Shown one piece after another: positions 7,055-15,595 of a stretch of DNA of 64,000 bases; within the stretch, counting starts at the first letter, position 1, and each line of letters opens with the position of its first letter. The translations under genes were made by a program, and so were the position numbers. The DNA comes from FEN-987 sp964598845 (GTDB lineage Archaea; Thermoproteota; Bathyarchaeia; 40CM-2-53-6). The notes under the pieces are model-generated. The model was given only the letters and a program-made list of their open reading frames with translations. It was not told the DNA's origin and did no database searches. The stretch spans positions 1 to 64,000 of the forward strand of contig CAZRDM010000010.1 in the NCBI GenBank assembly GCA_964598845.1, read 5' to 3'.

Positions 7055-8707
7055 TTAACTGATTTTTACGCCGCAATTGTGGCAGAAGCTCTGCCCGCTA
7101 GGAACGTCTGCACCACACGAACTACACCTCACAGTGCCCCCGGTCTCGGCTGTGGTTGGAGGAGCTTCAGATGGTGGTGCACCAATTCCTTGCTCGCCTT
7201 CACCGGGCATTGGAGGTGTTGGCTTCAAAGTAGGTGCTGGGCCCTGTCGTCTTCTCCATACCAGGAATGCGACTATGATCGCCACAGCGGCCACGACGCC
7301 CAGTAGGATGTAGAGTTGAGTGTAGCTAGTTGTCCAGATTGCGTGGACAACTTTCGATCTGTCCATAGTGACTGAGCCCTGAGGTGAGGAGCCCGAATAG
7401 TCGCCCTCCCATCTCACAAACACTTGTTGCACAAGGAGACCGACGGGAGAGGTTACTGAGAAAGTGGCAGTCGAGTCCGCATCATAGTATCCTGAACCCT
7501 CGGGATCTCCCAGCGAGGAATCCACGAGTAACTGGTATTGTGTCTGATATTTTGCGATAGCCTTGCGAGGTCTGTCAAGGGTCAAGCTGACCGGATTACC
7601 GGATTGGATGACGCCATCTACCTCCCATCCCTTGAAGATGTACTGCGTCCCTGGAGGACCAGCGATCGTTTCCTGTGCCTGACTGGTTTGAACGGTCGTG
7701 CCTTCCCTGAACCAACCTCCACCGCTTACCTGTGTGACACCATCGGGATCCGTGACTACCGTGAAGAGGTAATGAGTTTCGTAGGTGAAGGTGTGACTGC
7801 CAGCCGAGCCGACTGTCCAGCTGTTTTGGGCGCAGTAATACCTTACGCCAGCCGCTCCGGAAACATACTGGTCAACGACGACCGTGTGAGTTGTGTCAAG
7901 TTTGAAGGTGAGCTTCTTGATGTCCGACCCGCCCATTGTACCTTGGTCCTGACCATCAACCTGTATGTTCACAGACACATCCGATGGAACACCGGAGAAA
8001 GAAAGTGAAACATCGTATGTATCGGGGGTTACATCGAAATAGACAACCGCGCTACTGAATCCTCCGCAGAAATCATCCGCTTGGAAGCTTACGGTGTATC
8101 TCCCGACTGGTTGCGAAGCGGTCAACGTCTTACTAATTGCGTAAGTGGGTCCGTATGCTACGTAAGAGAAAACGGACGGCGCCCCCGAAGGTGGCGAGAT
8201 TGTTAGTTGTCCTTCGGCGGGCCTGTTGACTGAAATCAGGATCGTGATCTTGTCACCGATTCTGTACGTCGATTTGTCGGTAGACAGTGCAACCGCGAGA
8301 GCCGGTCCAACTTGAACTACCATGACTGTTGCGGCAGGGCTAGTGCCTGTATCGGGAGCCGGCGCGGAAGTTGTGGCCTTCACTGTGAATGGATATGTTC
8401 CCGGACAATAGATCGGGAAAACTCCGGTATCAATGGTGAGAGAGCTAGTTCCCGTTCCAGCGGCAGTAGTTGTCACAGGGTTCGGGGAGAAGTGATAAGC
8501 CCCACCAACCAAGCCCGAGAGCGATAGTGTGTATGTGCTACCTGGTAGGGCTCCAGACAGATCAATGGCGTACATCGCAACAGAACCCTGCGGAATGACT
8601 TGTGATGCGGGTGTTACAGTGACAATTACAGCTGCATGAACATTTGGCAGATTCATGAGTCCAAGAAGAATCACGCCGAGCACGAAACCTATTTTCAAAT
8701 GTCTCAA
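7055..8707 (-). CDS. Exported membrane-anchored repeat protein with C-terminal zinc ribbon
   Basis: About 550 residues from a TTG at 8707 (8698 is also possible). The N-terminus is a signal peptide (hydrophobic FVLGVILLGLMNLP, then NVHAA). The body is beta-rich with Ig-like or PKD-like strands, and two segments near residues 320-470 of the listed-protein type (KAIAKYQTQYQL, VVHAIWTT) resemble bacterial/archaeal surface repeats. A transmembrane helix (ILLGVVAAVAIIVAFLVW) is followed by RRR, a proline-rich linker and a zinc ribbon (CSSCGADVP, then CHNCG). The ribbon would lie in the cytoplasm. A TATA-like TTAAATAG sits near 8762. Function unknown. Confidence 0.75.
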   Translation of the reverse strand: MRHLKIGFVLGVILLGLMNLPNVHAAVIVTVTPASQVIPQGSVAMYAIDLSGALPGSTYTLSLSGLVGGAYHFSPNPVTTTAAGTGTSSLTIDTGVFPIYCPGTYPFTVKATTSAPAPDTGTSPAATVMVVQVGPALAVALSTDKSTYRIGDKITILISVNRPAEGQLTISPPSGAPSVFSYVAYGPTYAISKTLTASQPVGRYTVSFQADDFCGGFSSAVVYFDVTPDTYDVSLSFSGVPSDVSVNIQVDGQDQGTMGGSDIKKLTFKLDTTHTVVVDQYVSGAAGVRYYCAQNSWTVGSAGSHTFTYETHYLFTVVTDPDGVTQVSGGGWFREGTTVQTSQAQETIAGPPGTQYIFKGWEVDGVIQSGNPVSLTLDRPRKAIAKYQTQYQLLVDSSLGDPEGSGYYDADSTATFSVTSPVGLLVQQVFVRWEGDYSGSSPQGSVTMDRSKVVHAIWTTSYTQLYILLGVVAAVAIIVAFLVWRRRQGPAPTLKPTPPMPGEGEQGIGAPPSEAPPTTAETGGTVRCSSCGADVPSGQSFCHNCGVKIS

Positions 8708-9006
8708 GACTATTCGAGCCCCAGCAGATCTGGATACCTTACTTCGATAGTTGACTCTATTTAAGCTGAGTAGTCGAACATTCCCGCCGCAGACATCGTC
8801 ACACACCCAGTGAGTTCTAGAGGTTCCTTCCAATGCTACAGCTCTTGTAACACAATCTGAAGATTGCAGAATGTTTAAACAGATAGGCGTTCCATAGCTC
8901 GATTGCGACGATGAGGGAATCAGAGTTAACCTGAATCTGATGTGTTGATAAGGCATTTGCCCTGAGTCGCACTTCACTCTGAGAATAGTCAACAGTTAAT
9001 TAGCGA

Positions 9007-9276
9007 TTGGGCCAACTACGACCTTCGGGGTGTGAAGGGGTGCCCTTCTATCTCTGCGAAAACTGCGCTCGGGACAAGGTCAAGCTTGACCTGACATTCG
9101 CGGGTATCAACCAACTCTGGTTGAGAACATCTCCCAATCCCGATGGATTTGGTCCTCCCTGTGAATTCTGCAATACGCCGAGGACTATCTATCAAGTGCA
9201 GATAATCGGAACAAAATTCGATACGGAAGCTCAGCACTTAGAGAAGATGAAGGCAGAAGTGAAAACTCTCCTCTAA
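9007..9276 (+). CDS. Small Cys-rich (zinc-binding) conserved protein
   Basis: Up to 89 residues from TTG 9007; GTG at 9040 would give a shorter form starting just before the conserved part. Two CxxC knuckles are visible: YLCENCARDK and PPCEFCNTP, followed by a strand and a C-terminal amphipathic helix. Such paired knuckles form a zinc ribbon. I do not recognise a named family. It precedes moaE on the same strand by 65 bp, so a link to molybdopterin synthesis is possible but unsupported. Confidence 0.6.
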   Translation: MGQLRPSGCEGVPFYLCENCARDKVKLDLTFAGINQLWLRTSPNPDGFGPPCEFCNTPRTIYQVQIIGTKFDTEAQHLEKMKAEVKTLL

Positions 9277-9341
9277 CGCGCCATTTCTATCGCGTACTTT
9301 TCATTCCAGCTCGATAACTTGATTTCTCATAGGCGTCTTAA

Positions 9342-9794
9342 GTGGAAGCTGTAGGACTTCACAAGAAGGGAGAGATTGAGCTTATCCAGATCCTAGAATA
9401 CCTCTCAAGACTGAGCTCGTACCACACGGCAGGCGCAATCGCATGTTTTTTGGGCATAGTGAGGGAGGACCCTGTTCGCGAATCTGACGCTAAAGTGACT
9501 CATCTAGAGTACGAGGCCTACGCTGATCTCGCGTTGAAGCGAATGGAGGAGATCAGGCGGACCATGCTGAAACAACCTGGCGTTCTGGAAGTGGCGATTC
9601 ATCATGTTATCGACAAGCTCGGAGTTGGCGAACCCAGCCTGTTTGTTGCAGTGCTCGGAAAGCACCGACAAGAAGTGTTCCCGACACTTACCGAGACTGT
9701 TGAGAGAGTGAAGAAGGAAGTGCCCATCTGGAAGAAGGAGTTCACTACCAGAGATTCGTACTGGGTTTCTTCTGAGCAGGCAAGAGAGGACTGA
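9342..9794 (+). CDS. moaE: Molybdopterin synthase catalytic subunit MoaE
   Basis: A 150-residue protein from GTG 9342. The MoaE pattern is clear: GAIACFLGIVRED, a TLEYEAYADLA-like segment (HLEYEAYADLALKRM), VAIHHVIDKLGVGEPSLFVAV, KHRQEVF and the catalytic-lysine region VKKEVPIWKKE. MoaE with sulfur-carrying MoaD converts cyclic pyranopterin monophosphate to molybdopterin. A MoaD/ThiS-like protein is encoded 20 kb away at 29253. No other moa gene is adjacent. Confidence 0.93.
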   Translation: MEAVGLHKKGEIELIQILEYLSRLSSYHTAGAIACFLGIVREDPVRESDAKVTHLEYEAYADLALKRMEEIRRTMLKQPGVLEVAIHHVIDKLGVGEPSLFVAVLGKHRQEVFPTLTETVERVKKEVPIWKKEFTTRDSYWVSSEQARED

Positions 9795-9886
9795 CCGTCA
9801 CAAACCGTTAACCACTTCTGGTTGTGAAATCTTATATTCAATCTATCCCTAACGAACAGCCGTCGAAACCTGCGGACTGACTAGGG

Positions 9887-10672
9887 ATGACTGTAAGCGA
9901 CAAAGTCAGACACTCCCTTCAGGAATTCGGACTCACAGACTACGAGATCCGCTCCTACACTTCACTCCTTGAGATCGGCCCGGCGACGGCAAGTGAACTT
10001 AGTGAGGCCTCAGACGTGCCATACTCCAAGATCTACGAGGTTCTTGGCTCACTTGAGAAAAAGGGATGGATCGAGATGGAGCACGGGCGCCCGAGCAAAT
10101 ACTACCCAAAGCCTCCTTCAGTAGCGTTAGATATCGCGAGGGCTGAGAGGGAGAATACTCTCAAGACGAATGAGTCGATCATTCTGGAAGAGCTTCAGCC
10201 GCTCTACGAGAAAAAGGGAGTTAGAGAACGACCAGACATCTGGATTGTCCGAGGAACTTACAACGTGCTGGCAAAGATCAGGGAAACGGTCGAACAAGTC
10301 CAGAAGGAAATACTGGTGGCTGTACCCGCCATTCCAGATTCTGTGGCTGAAGCGCTCATACCGCTCGTGAAGACAATCGTCGAAAGAGGCGTGAAGGTGC
10401 AGGTAATGACGATGAAGAGACCTCTGAGTGAATCTATGTTCAAACTGAGAAGGTTCTGCGAAGTTCGTGTGCGAGAGCAAATGTTCGGCGGCGGCATCAT
10501 CGCCGATGGTCGAGAAGTTATTCTTCTCCTCGGTCAAGAAGGCGACGAAGCAATAAGCCTCGCTATTTGGTCAGATCACATCGGTCTGGCGAAATATGCC
10601 AAGAACTACTTCGAATATCTCTGGTCAGACAGCGAAGAATACCAGAGATTACGAAGTCCTCTCAAGACTTAG
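9887..10672 (+). CDS. TrmB-family transcriptional regulator
   Basis: A 261-residue protein from ATG 9887. The N-terminal winged helix (LTDYEIRSYTSLLEIGPATASELSEASDVPYSKIYEVLGSLEKKGWI, given here as adjoining motifs) is the TrmB DNA-binding domain. The C-terminal half (PDIWIVRG, ILVAVPAIPD, GVKVQVMTM) is the phospholipase-D-like TrmB sensor domain found in sugar-responsive archaeal regulators. The MFS transporter 255 bp downstream is a possible target. A TATA-like TTATATTC lies near 9834. Confidence 0.85.
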   Translation: MTVSDKVRHSLQEFGLTDYEIRSYTSLLEIGPATASELSEASDVPYSKIYEVLGSLEKKGWIEMEHGRPSKYYPKPPSVALDIARAERENTLKTNESIILEELQPLYEKKGVRERPDIWIVRGTYNVLAKIRETVEQVQKEILVAVPAIPDSVAEALIPLVKTIVERGVKVQVMTMKRPLSESMFKLRRFCEVRVREQMFGGGIIADGREVILLLGQEGDEAISLAIWSDHIGLAKYAKNYFEYLWSDSEEYQRLRSPLKT

Positions 10673-10926
10673 AGGAGCTAACGCTTTTTCCGATCTCAAT
10701 TGCATGGATTTTGGAAAGAGCTTATTTTTCGCCCTCGCCCATCCGTTCGAATGCTCTTTTCGGTTGCATTGAATCCGAAATTCCCAATCTTGTCGACCGC
10801 CATGCACAAGAGCCATACGCAGCATTGATTCGCGAAAATTGCTATCGAGCTGTGTCGTTAATATAGGCGTCAGAAACTCCGCGCCGTGAGTGGACGTGGG
10901 GAATACCGCTGCGCGTTCGGCAGAAT

Positions 10927-12072
10927 GTGATCGGTGATTCCAACTCTGCGCAAGAGCAAGGTTGGAATAGTCTCCTATTCAAACTCCACAGTCTGCAGTT
11001 CTTAGCCTCATTTTCCGCTTGGATCGCTTTGTTCTATATTGCGGTTCTCGCGAAAGAACTTGGTCTGAGCGACATCGAGATTGGCACGATCGCAACGCTC
11101 TACGGCCTGTGCCTTCTCTTCTCAAACTATATGTTCGGAAGTCTCTCAGATATTTTGGGAACAAGACAGTTCTTGGTTTCGGGATTCCTATTCTCATCCG
11201 GAGTCTTTCTCGCGCACCTCTTCGCCTTCAACTACTCATCGCTCCTGTACATCAGAATACTCACCGGGATAGCCTTGGGAGTTTATCCCGCCGCTTTGTT
11301 TTCCCTCGCCTTCAACACAAACGCAAGAATGGGTAGATTCTCATCTTACGGTGCATTAGGCTCATTTGCAGGCTTGACAAGTGCAGGTTTTCTCTCCACA
11401 GTTTATGGGACTAAGAGTCTCTTCGTGCTAGGATCAATCGCATTCTTCCTAGCATTTGTCGTTTCAATAGGAATAAGAGAGCATAGGTCAGTATCTGACC
11501 AGAATTCACTTCACCCGCTGAAAGTGGTCATGGAGAATCTTCCCACGTACGTTGCCCTGCTAATCAGACATACAGGAGCCAACATCATCTGGACCTTCTG
11601 GTCGCTCTATCTAATCGCCTTGGGAGCAAACTCCTTCTATATTGGGATGATTACCGCTTCGAATGCATTGACACAATTCTTGACGATGCGCTACTTATGT
11701 GACAAACTCGACAGTAGAAGGGAATTCAATTCTGGTCTATTAATGTCAGCGGCTCTTTTCCTAGCACTCGGTTTCGCAACAAGTTTTTGGCAGCTCTGGC
11801 CACTATTCGCATTGATAGGAGTTGTTTGGGGCTTCGTGTTCGTAGGTGCTGTCAGAACGGTAGTTGACCACAGCAGCCAAAGAGGTGCAGCCATAGGCTT
11901 ACTCAATTCAGTATTGAACATGTCGAGTGTGCTCGGCCCGGTTCTGGCCACTGTCGTAATAGTCTTCGGGGATTATAGAACAACGATGTACGTCGGCGCA
12001 ATCCTCTCATTTGCGTCCTATCTCATTTCGAGACGACTCAATAGTCCTTCACATACCAGCTTCCTACCGTGA
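10927..12072 (+). CDS. Major facilitator superfamily transporter
   Basis: A 381-residue membrane protein with about 11-12 hydrophobic segments. The MFS loop 2-3 signature is visible as YMFGSLSDILGTRQFL, and the second half repeats the layout with MRYLCDKLDSRREF. Substrate cannot be read. It begins at a GTG at 10927 and follows a TrmB-type regulator gene. The 254 bp between them hold only a TATA-like TTATTTTTC near 10724. Confidence 0.82.
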   Translation: MIGDSNSAQEQGWNSLLFKLHSLQFLASFSAWIALFYIAVLAKELGLSDIEIGTIATLYGLCLLFSNYMFGSLSDILGTRQFLVSGFLFSSGVFLAHLFAFNYSSLLYIRILTGIALGVYPAALFSLAFNTNARMGRFSSYGALGSFAGLTSAGFLSTVYGTKSLFVLGSIAFFLAFVVSIGIREHRSVSDQNSLHPLKVVMENLPTYVALLIRHTGANIIWTFWSLYLIALGANSFYIGMITASNALTQFLTMRYLCDKLDSRREFNSGLLMSAALFLALGFATSFWQLWPLFALIGVVWGFVFVGAVRTVVDHSSQRGAAIGLLNSVLNMSSVLGPVLATVVIVFGDYRTTMYVGAILSFASYLISRRLNSPSHTSFLP

Positions 12073-12243
12073 ACATACACCTTCAGATGTCTCTCGGGCA
12101 CTCTCGGGCAACCAGTGCTACGCCCATGCTACTGGGATACTTGATTATCGAAAAATTCGCGGCTGAGTCTCAGCTGCTGCTCACATTCAGGAATCATAGT
12201 CACACCTCAAAAGATACTTGATCTCTGAAATGTGGGGATACCG

Positions 12244-12741
12244 ATGTCCGTAGTTGATGTAATTCTAAGTCGTAGAAGCATTCGGAAGTACAGGATGAAG
12301 AGCGTGCCTCATAAGATTGTGAGGAGAATACTTGAAGCTGGAAGGCATGCTCCCTCTGCAAGCAACATGCAGCCTTGGCATTTCATCATAGTTGCGGATC
12401 AGAAGATTAAGGAGGAATTGTCTGAAGGAAGATGGAATACTTTCATCAAGGAATCCGCGTTCACAATCGTAGGGTGTGCTTACGTAGGCAACGCCTACGG
12501 CCGCAAGTGGTCAACCATCGATACCACGATAGCGCTAGAGAACATGGTCATTGCGGCTTGGTCACTGGGAGTAGGCTCGTGTTGGATAGGAGACTTCAAA
12601 GCACGAGATGTGAAGGAATTGCTGAAAATTCCACCAGACTGGAAGATCGTATCATTAGTCAGCTTTGGCTATCCAGACGAAAGACCAAAGAAAACGAGTA
12701 GGAAGCGAATAGGAGAAATCGTGAGCTATGACAGGTTCTGA
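12244..12741 (+). CDS. Nitroreductase-family flavoprotein
   Basis: A 165-residue protein from ATG 12244 (GTG 12232 is also in frame). The N-terminal ILSRRSIRKYRMKSVP and AGRHAPSASNMQPWHFIIV are the FMN-binding signature of the family; ALENMVIAAWSLGVGSCWIGDF and the C-terminal VSFGYPDERP complete it. The family reduces nitro compounds, flavins or quinone-like substrates with NAD(P)H; the in vivo substrate is unknown. At 165 residues it is of the short type. Confidence 0.88.
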   Translation: MSVVDVILSRRSIRKYRMKSVPHKIVRRILEAGRHAPSASNMQPWHFIIVADQKIKEELSEGRWNTFIKESAFTIVGCAYVGNAYGRKWSTIDTTIALENMVIAAWSLGVGSCWIGDFKARDVKELLKIPPDWKIVSLVSFGYPDERPKKTSRKRIGEIVSYDRF

Positions 12742-12872
12742 AAGTTGAAGCTCTCCCGCCGCGACTACTTTGCCGGAACGAAAGGTTCCAGTGAAGGGAC
12801 ATTGACATCCAAGCCCCTGATTTACAGAAGCTGGTCCTTCGAACGTCTCTGGCAGAGAAACACCATGCTAGA

Positions 12873-13793
12873 TCAGCGGCGGATCGGCAGAATCTCGTAG
12901 TTAGCAAGTGGAGTTATCAATGCGCGAATCCCCACCTGCCTCGTTTTCGTAGGCCTGGGCCCGTAGATCAAGTAGACGAAATCGGGTGTCTGATCTTCAA
13001 CTCCAAGGGTCACCAAAGTATCTGACACCCGTCTTACTTGTTGAGAGGTCAGGCCCAAGCCTTGAAGTAGCCTATCGATGTGAAGGGCGCTCACACTTGC
13101 GAGTACTGTTTGACTGCTCTCGGGAACTCCCAGCTTTCTGAGGAGAGCGTCTTCCTTATCGCTCTCCACCTGAAGAAACTCGGCCAGTCTAGATGAGAGA
13201 CTGAGAGCTACCTTCCCATGTCTGAGCTTCAGGCCGATTTCCGTTGCGGGATCGAGTGTACCGATCTCCTTGAATATTTTCAACGCTTGAGCCAGTTTGA
13301 AGTTGAGTTCAGACGCTTCTAGGCGACAACGCAGGCTGATGATCTCTTTCTGTGCTGCTTCTGCCGGCCATCCGTGATCAATGAGCTGTTGGATCAGCCA
13401 ACCCTTCCAAACCCTCTTGTAGACCCGAACTTTCATAGTTCCTTTCGATGAGACAACGCACCGGCACGGCTGGCTCCTTCCTCCAATAATCTTTAGCCCG
13501 TTCTTCTCGGATATGGATAGCCGCGTGAGCAGACTAGGGTGAAGGGACCCGCCTTTTACCCATAGGCCTCTTCTCTTCCAAGAGACATGCCGCAAGTATG
13601 GGGGGATCAGACTCTTGACCATTCTTGATCTAGCGGCAAACTGTTTCGTGTCACGGGCGACTGACGGAAAAATCTTGGCTGTAATGTCATCAGATGAAAA
13701 CGGAATTTGTCCCTTGAGAAGTCTCTTGACCTTTTTCCGTAGGGAGATTATACTTATCTTCCGGCTCCTTCCCTCTTGCGTAGTCAGCACCAA
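12873..13793 (-). CDS. Conserved-looking protein of unknown function
   Basis: A 306-residue soluble, basic protein. The N-terminal 90 residues are Arg/Lys-rich (RKKVKRLLKGQ, SWKRRGLWVKGGSLHP). The middle has VYKRVWKGWLIQQLIDHGW and a leucine-rich helical stretch; the C-terminus is strand-rich (DFVYLIYGPRPTKTRQVGIRALI). No known domain, signal peptide or membrane helix is evident. It is on the same strand as the downstream-facing lipid genes but separated from them by 160 bp. Existence as a gene is likely because no other frame is open and the codon use resembles that of its neighbours. Confidence 0.6.
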   Translation of the reverse strand: MVLTTQEGRSRKISIISLRKKVKRLLKGQIPFSSDDITAKIFPSVARDTKQFAARSRMVKSLIPPYLRHVSWKRRGLWVKGGSLHPSLLTRLSISEKNGLKIIGGRSQPCRCVVSSKGTMKVRVYKRVWKGWLIQQLIDHGWPAEAAQKEIISLRCRLEASELNFKLAQALKIFKEIGTLDPATEIGLKLRHGKVALSLSSRLAEFLQVESDKEDALLRKLGVPESSQTVLASVSALHIDRLLQGLGLTSQQVRRVSDTLVTLGVEDQTPDFVYLIYGPRPTKTRQVGIRALITPLANYEILPIRR

Positions 13794-13955
13794 GACCGGC
13801 TAGATTGACGATCTTCTCGAAAAGTGCTTCGACTATAGTGTACTTTCACGAATTGTTCAATCCGCTCTGATTGTAATTGACGCAAACACCGGCACTACGT
13901 TAAGTTCTTGGAGCTCTTATGGGCAGCTCATCAGAAATCCTTCTTGTGAGACATA

Positions 13956-15413
13956 CTACGCGAATCTTGTGTATGCTTCGCGAAGTTCTGCGATGAATTT
14001 GGCCTGCCACTCCGTAAATCCATCAGGCGAAGTTGGATAATTCATGTATCGCTCGATGAGTTTCCTGCTTTTCATTGCTGTGTAACGTAGCCCTCTTGCC
14101 AAGCCGAGGCGTGGGATGGCCCTAAGGATTCTTCTTGGGCTCCCAAAGTCAATTCGTCTGAATTCTGGATGTTCCCTTCGTGAGATGCTTTCCACATCTT
14201 CGTCGTCCAGAAAATGTTTCATGCCGTAATTCAGGTCCTCGTTGCTCAGAGTTTGAAGGAACCGTCGCAAGATTTCGAAGCTCGCCATACGGTGGCCATA
14301 TTTCTTGACATACTCTACGTTGAATTTCCAGAGAGCCCGCTCCGAAGGGTCATTTGCCTCCAAGGCTTGTGCAATTACCTTCCCGGCTATTACACTAGCA
14401 TAGATTGCGGGGCCTATTCCACCAGCGTCAATTGGTCTTGGCATCCATGCAGCGTCCCCGATGATCACGTATCCGTTTCCAATGAGACAGTCATTCTGCC
14501 TCCGAACAGGAACCTGCCAGCTACCCACCGCGTTTCCCCTGTCCTCCTCCTCGTCAGCGAGCTTCCAATTCCTAATCGCCGGGTTCATACGAACATAGTC
14601 GTCGATCAAGGACCGCAACGTGTCCTTCCTCCCGGACCTCTTGTTCCTCGAATCGAGAAGCCGCTTCTGAACTCCCAGTCCAATGTTAGCTTTGTTCTGT
14701 CCTTTGGGGAAGACCCAAGCATACCCGCCTGGAGCTATCTGCTGATCCAAATGAATTATGCAGTAATCAGGATCGAAGAATGTGCTGTCTTCCTTCCCGA
14801 CATCGAATTTGATAATGTATCTTCCCGTCGATTCCATGTCGTTTTCCTTGTCGATATCCTTCTCAATGTAGCTCTTTATCGGAAGGTTAGTTCTGAGGCG
14901 TGAAGCAGAACCAGTTGCGTCTACTATGATCTTCGCGGTTTTCTTGAAGGTTGAATTATCCTTCGTGGATCGACAGTGAACGCCGGTTACAAAGCCATCC
15001 TCTGATAGCAGAGCTTCAGCTGAGGTTTCAAACTGGAGGTCTACTCCCATCTTCTCCGCGTCTACCACCTGTCTCTGCGGCAGGAGTTTACGGTTGAGTA
15101 CATACCCTTCGCCGTCGAACAAGGCTTTCGATGAGTGATCGGGGGAGTAGGCGACGACACCTTGAACACGTTGTTCAAGCTCTGGCTTGCCATAATGGAT
15201 GCCGACTTCAGACTCGAGAAAGTCGAGGCTGTTCTTGCTGACAGCGTCACCGCAAATCCAGCCGCTGGCAGTCTTCTTTCCAGCCTCATGTCTGGGATTT
15301 CGATCTACTACCAAGATACGCAGGTTCTGTGCGGAATGCTTGGCAATCGATGTGGCAGTGATGAGTCCAGAGACTCCACCTCCAGCGATGATTACGTCGT
15401 AGTCAGATCTCAT
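13956..15413 (-). CDS. Geranylgeranyl reductase-family flavoprotein
   Basis: A 485-residue FAD protein. The Rossmann motif VIIAGGGVSGLITA starts at residue 7. KTASGWICGDAVS, PGGYAWVFPKGQNKANIGLG and VIIGDAAWMPRPIDAGGIGPAI are the family's FAD and substrate segments. In archaea these enzymes saturate the isoprenoid chains of di- and tetraether lipids. The gene sits 183 bp from a Tes-like gene on the same strand, which supports a role in membrane-lipid maturation. Homologues acting on menaquinone or chlorophyll-type side chains exist, so the substrate is inferred. Confidence 0.88.
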   Translation of the reverse strand: MRSDYDVIIAGGGVSGLITATSIAKHSAQNLRILVVDRNPRHEAGKKTASGWICGDAVSKNSLDFLESEVGIHYGKPELEQRVQGVVAYSPDHSSKALFDGEGYVLNRKLLPQRQVVDAEKMGVDLQFETSAEALLSEDGFVTGVHCRSTKDNSTFKKTAKIIVDATGSASRLRTNLPIKSYIEKDIDKENDMESTGRYIIKFDVGKEDSTFFDPDYCIIHLDQQIAPGGYAWVFPKGQNKANIGLGVQKRLLDSRNKRSGRKDTLRSLIDDYVRMNPAIRNWKLADEEEDRGNAVGSWQVPVRRQNDCLIGNGYVIIGDAAWMPRPIDAGGIGPAIYASVIAGKVIAQALEANDPSERALWKFNVEYVKKYGHRMASFEILRRFLQTLSNEDLNYGMKHFLDDEDVESISRREHPEFRRIDFGSPRRILRAIPRLGLARGLRYTAMKSRKLIERYMNYPTSPDGFTEWQAKFIAELREAYTRFA

Positions 15414-15595
15414 GGAGCCACCGGCACCGCTCAGGGGCAGGGGTCACGTACACCATCCCATCGCAAAAAAACATTCAGGTTTCAATGGAGAGGGGTTGGG
15501 GGAAACATCCTCCTAAGACGGTCTTCTGTAGGAGGCACAGCCCTGCGAAGAAGGAGTAACGCGTAGAAAAGAAGAACACAGTGGAAAAGCCTTGT

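Noticed and set aside
12081..12110. Tandem CTCTCGGGCA copies downstream of the MFS gene
   Set aside because: Only two short copies with no further structure; not enough to call a functional element.
14214..14903. A 229-codon frame opposite the geranylgeranyl reductase gene
   Set aside because: The reductase on the reverse strand is complete and conserved; this frame has no recognisable domain.
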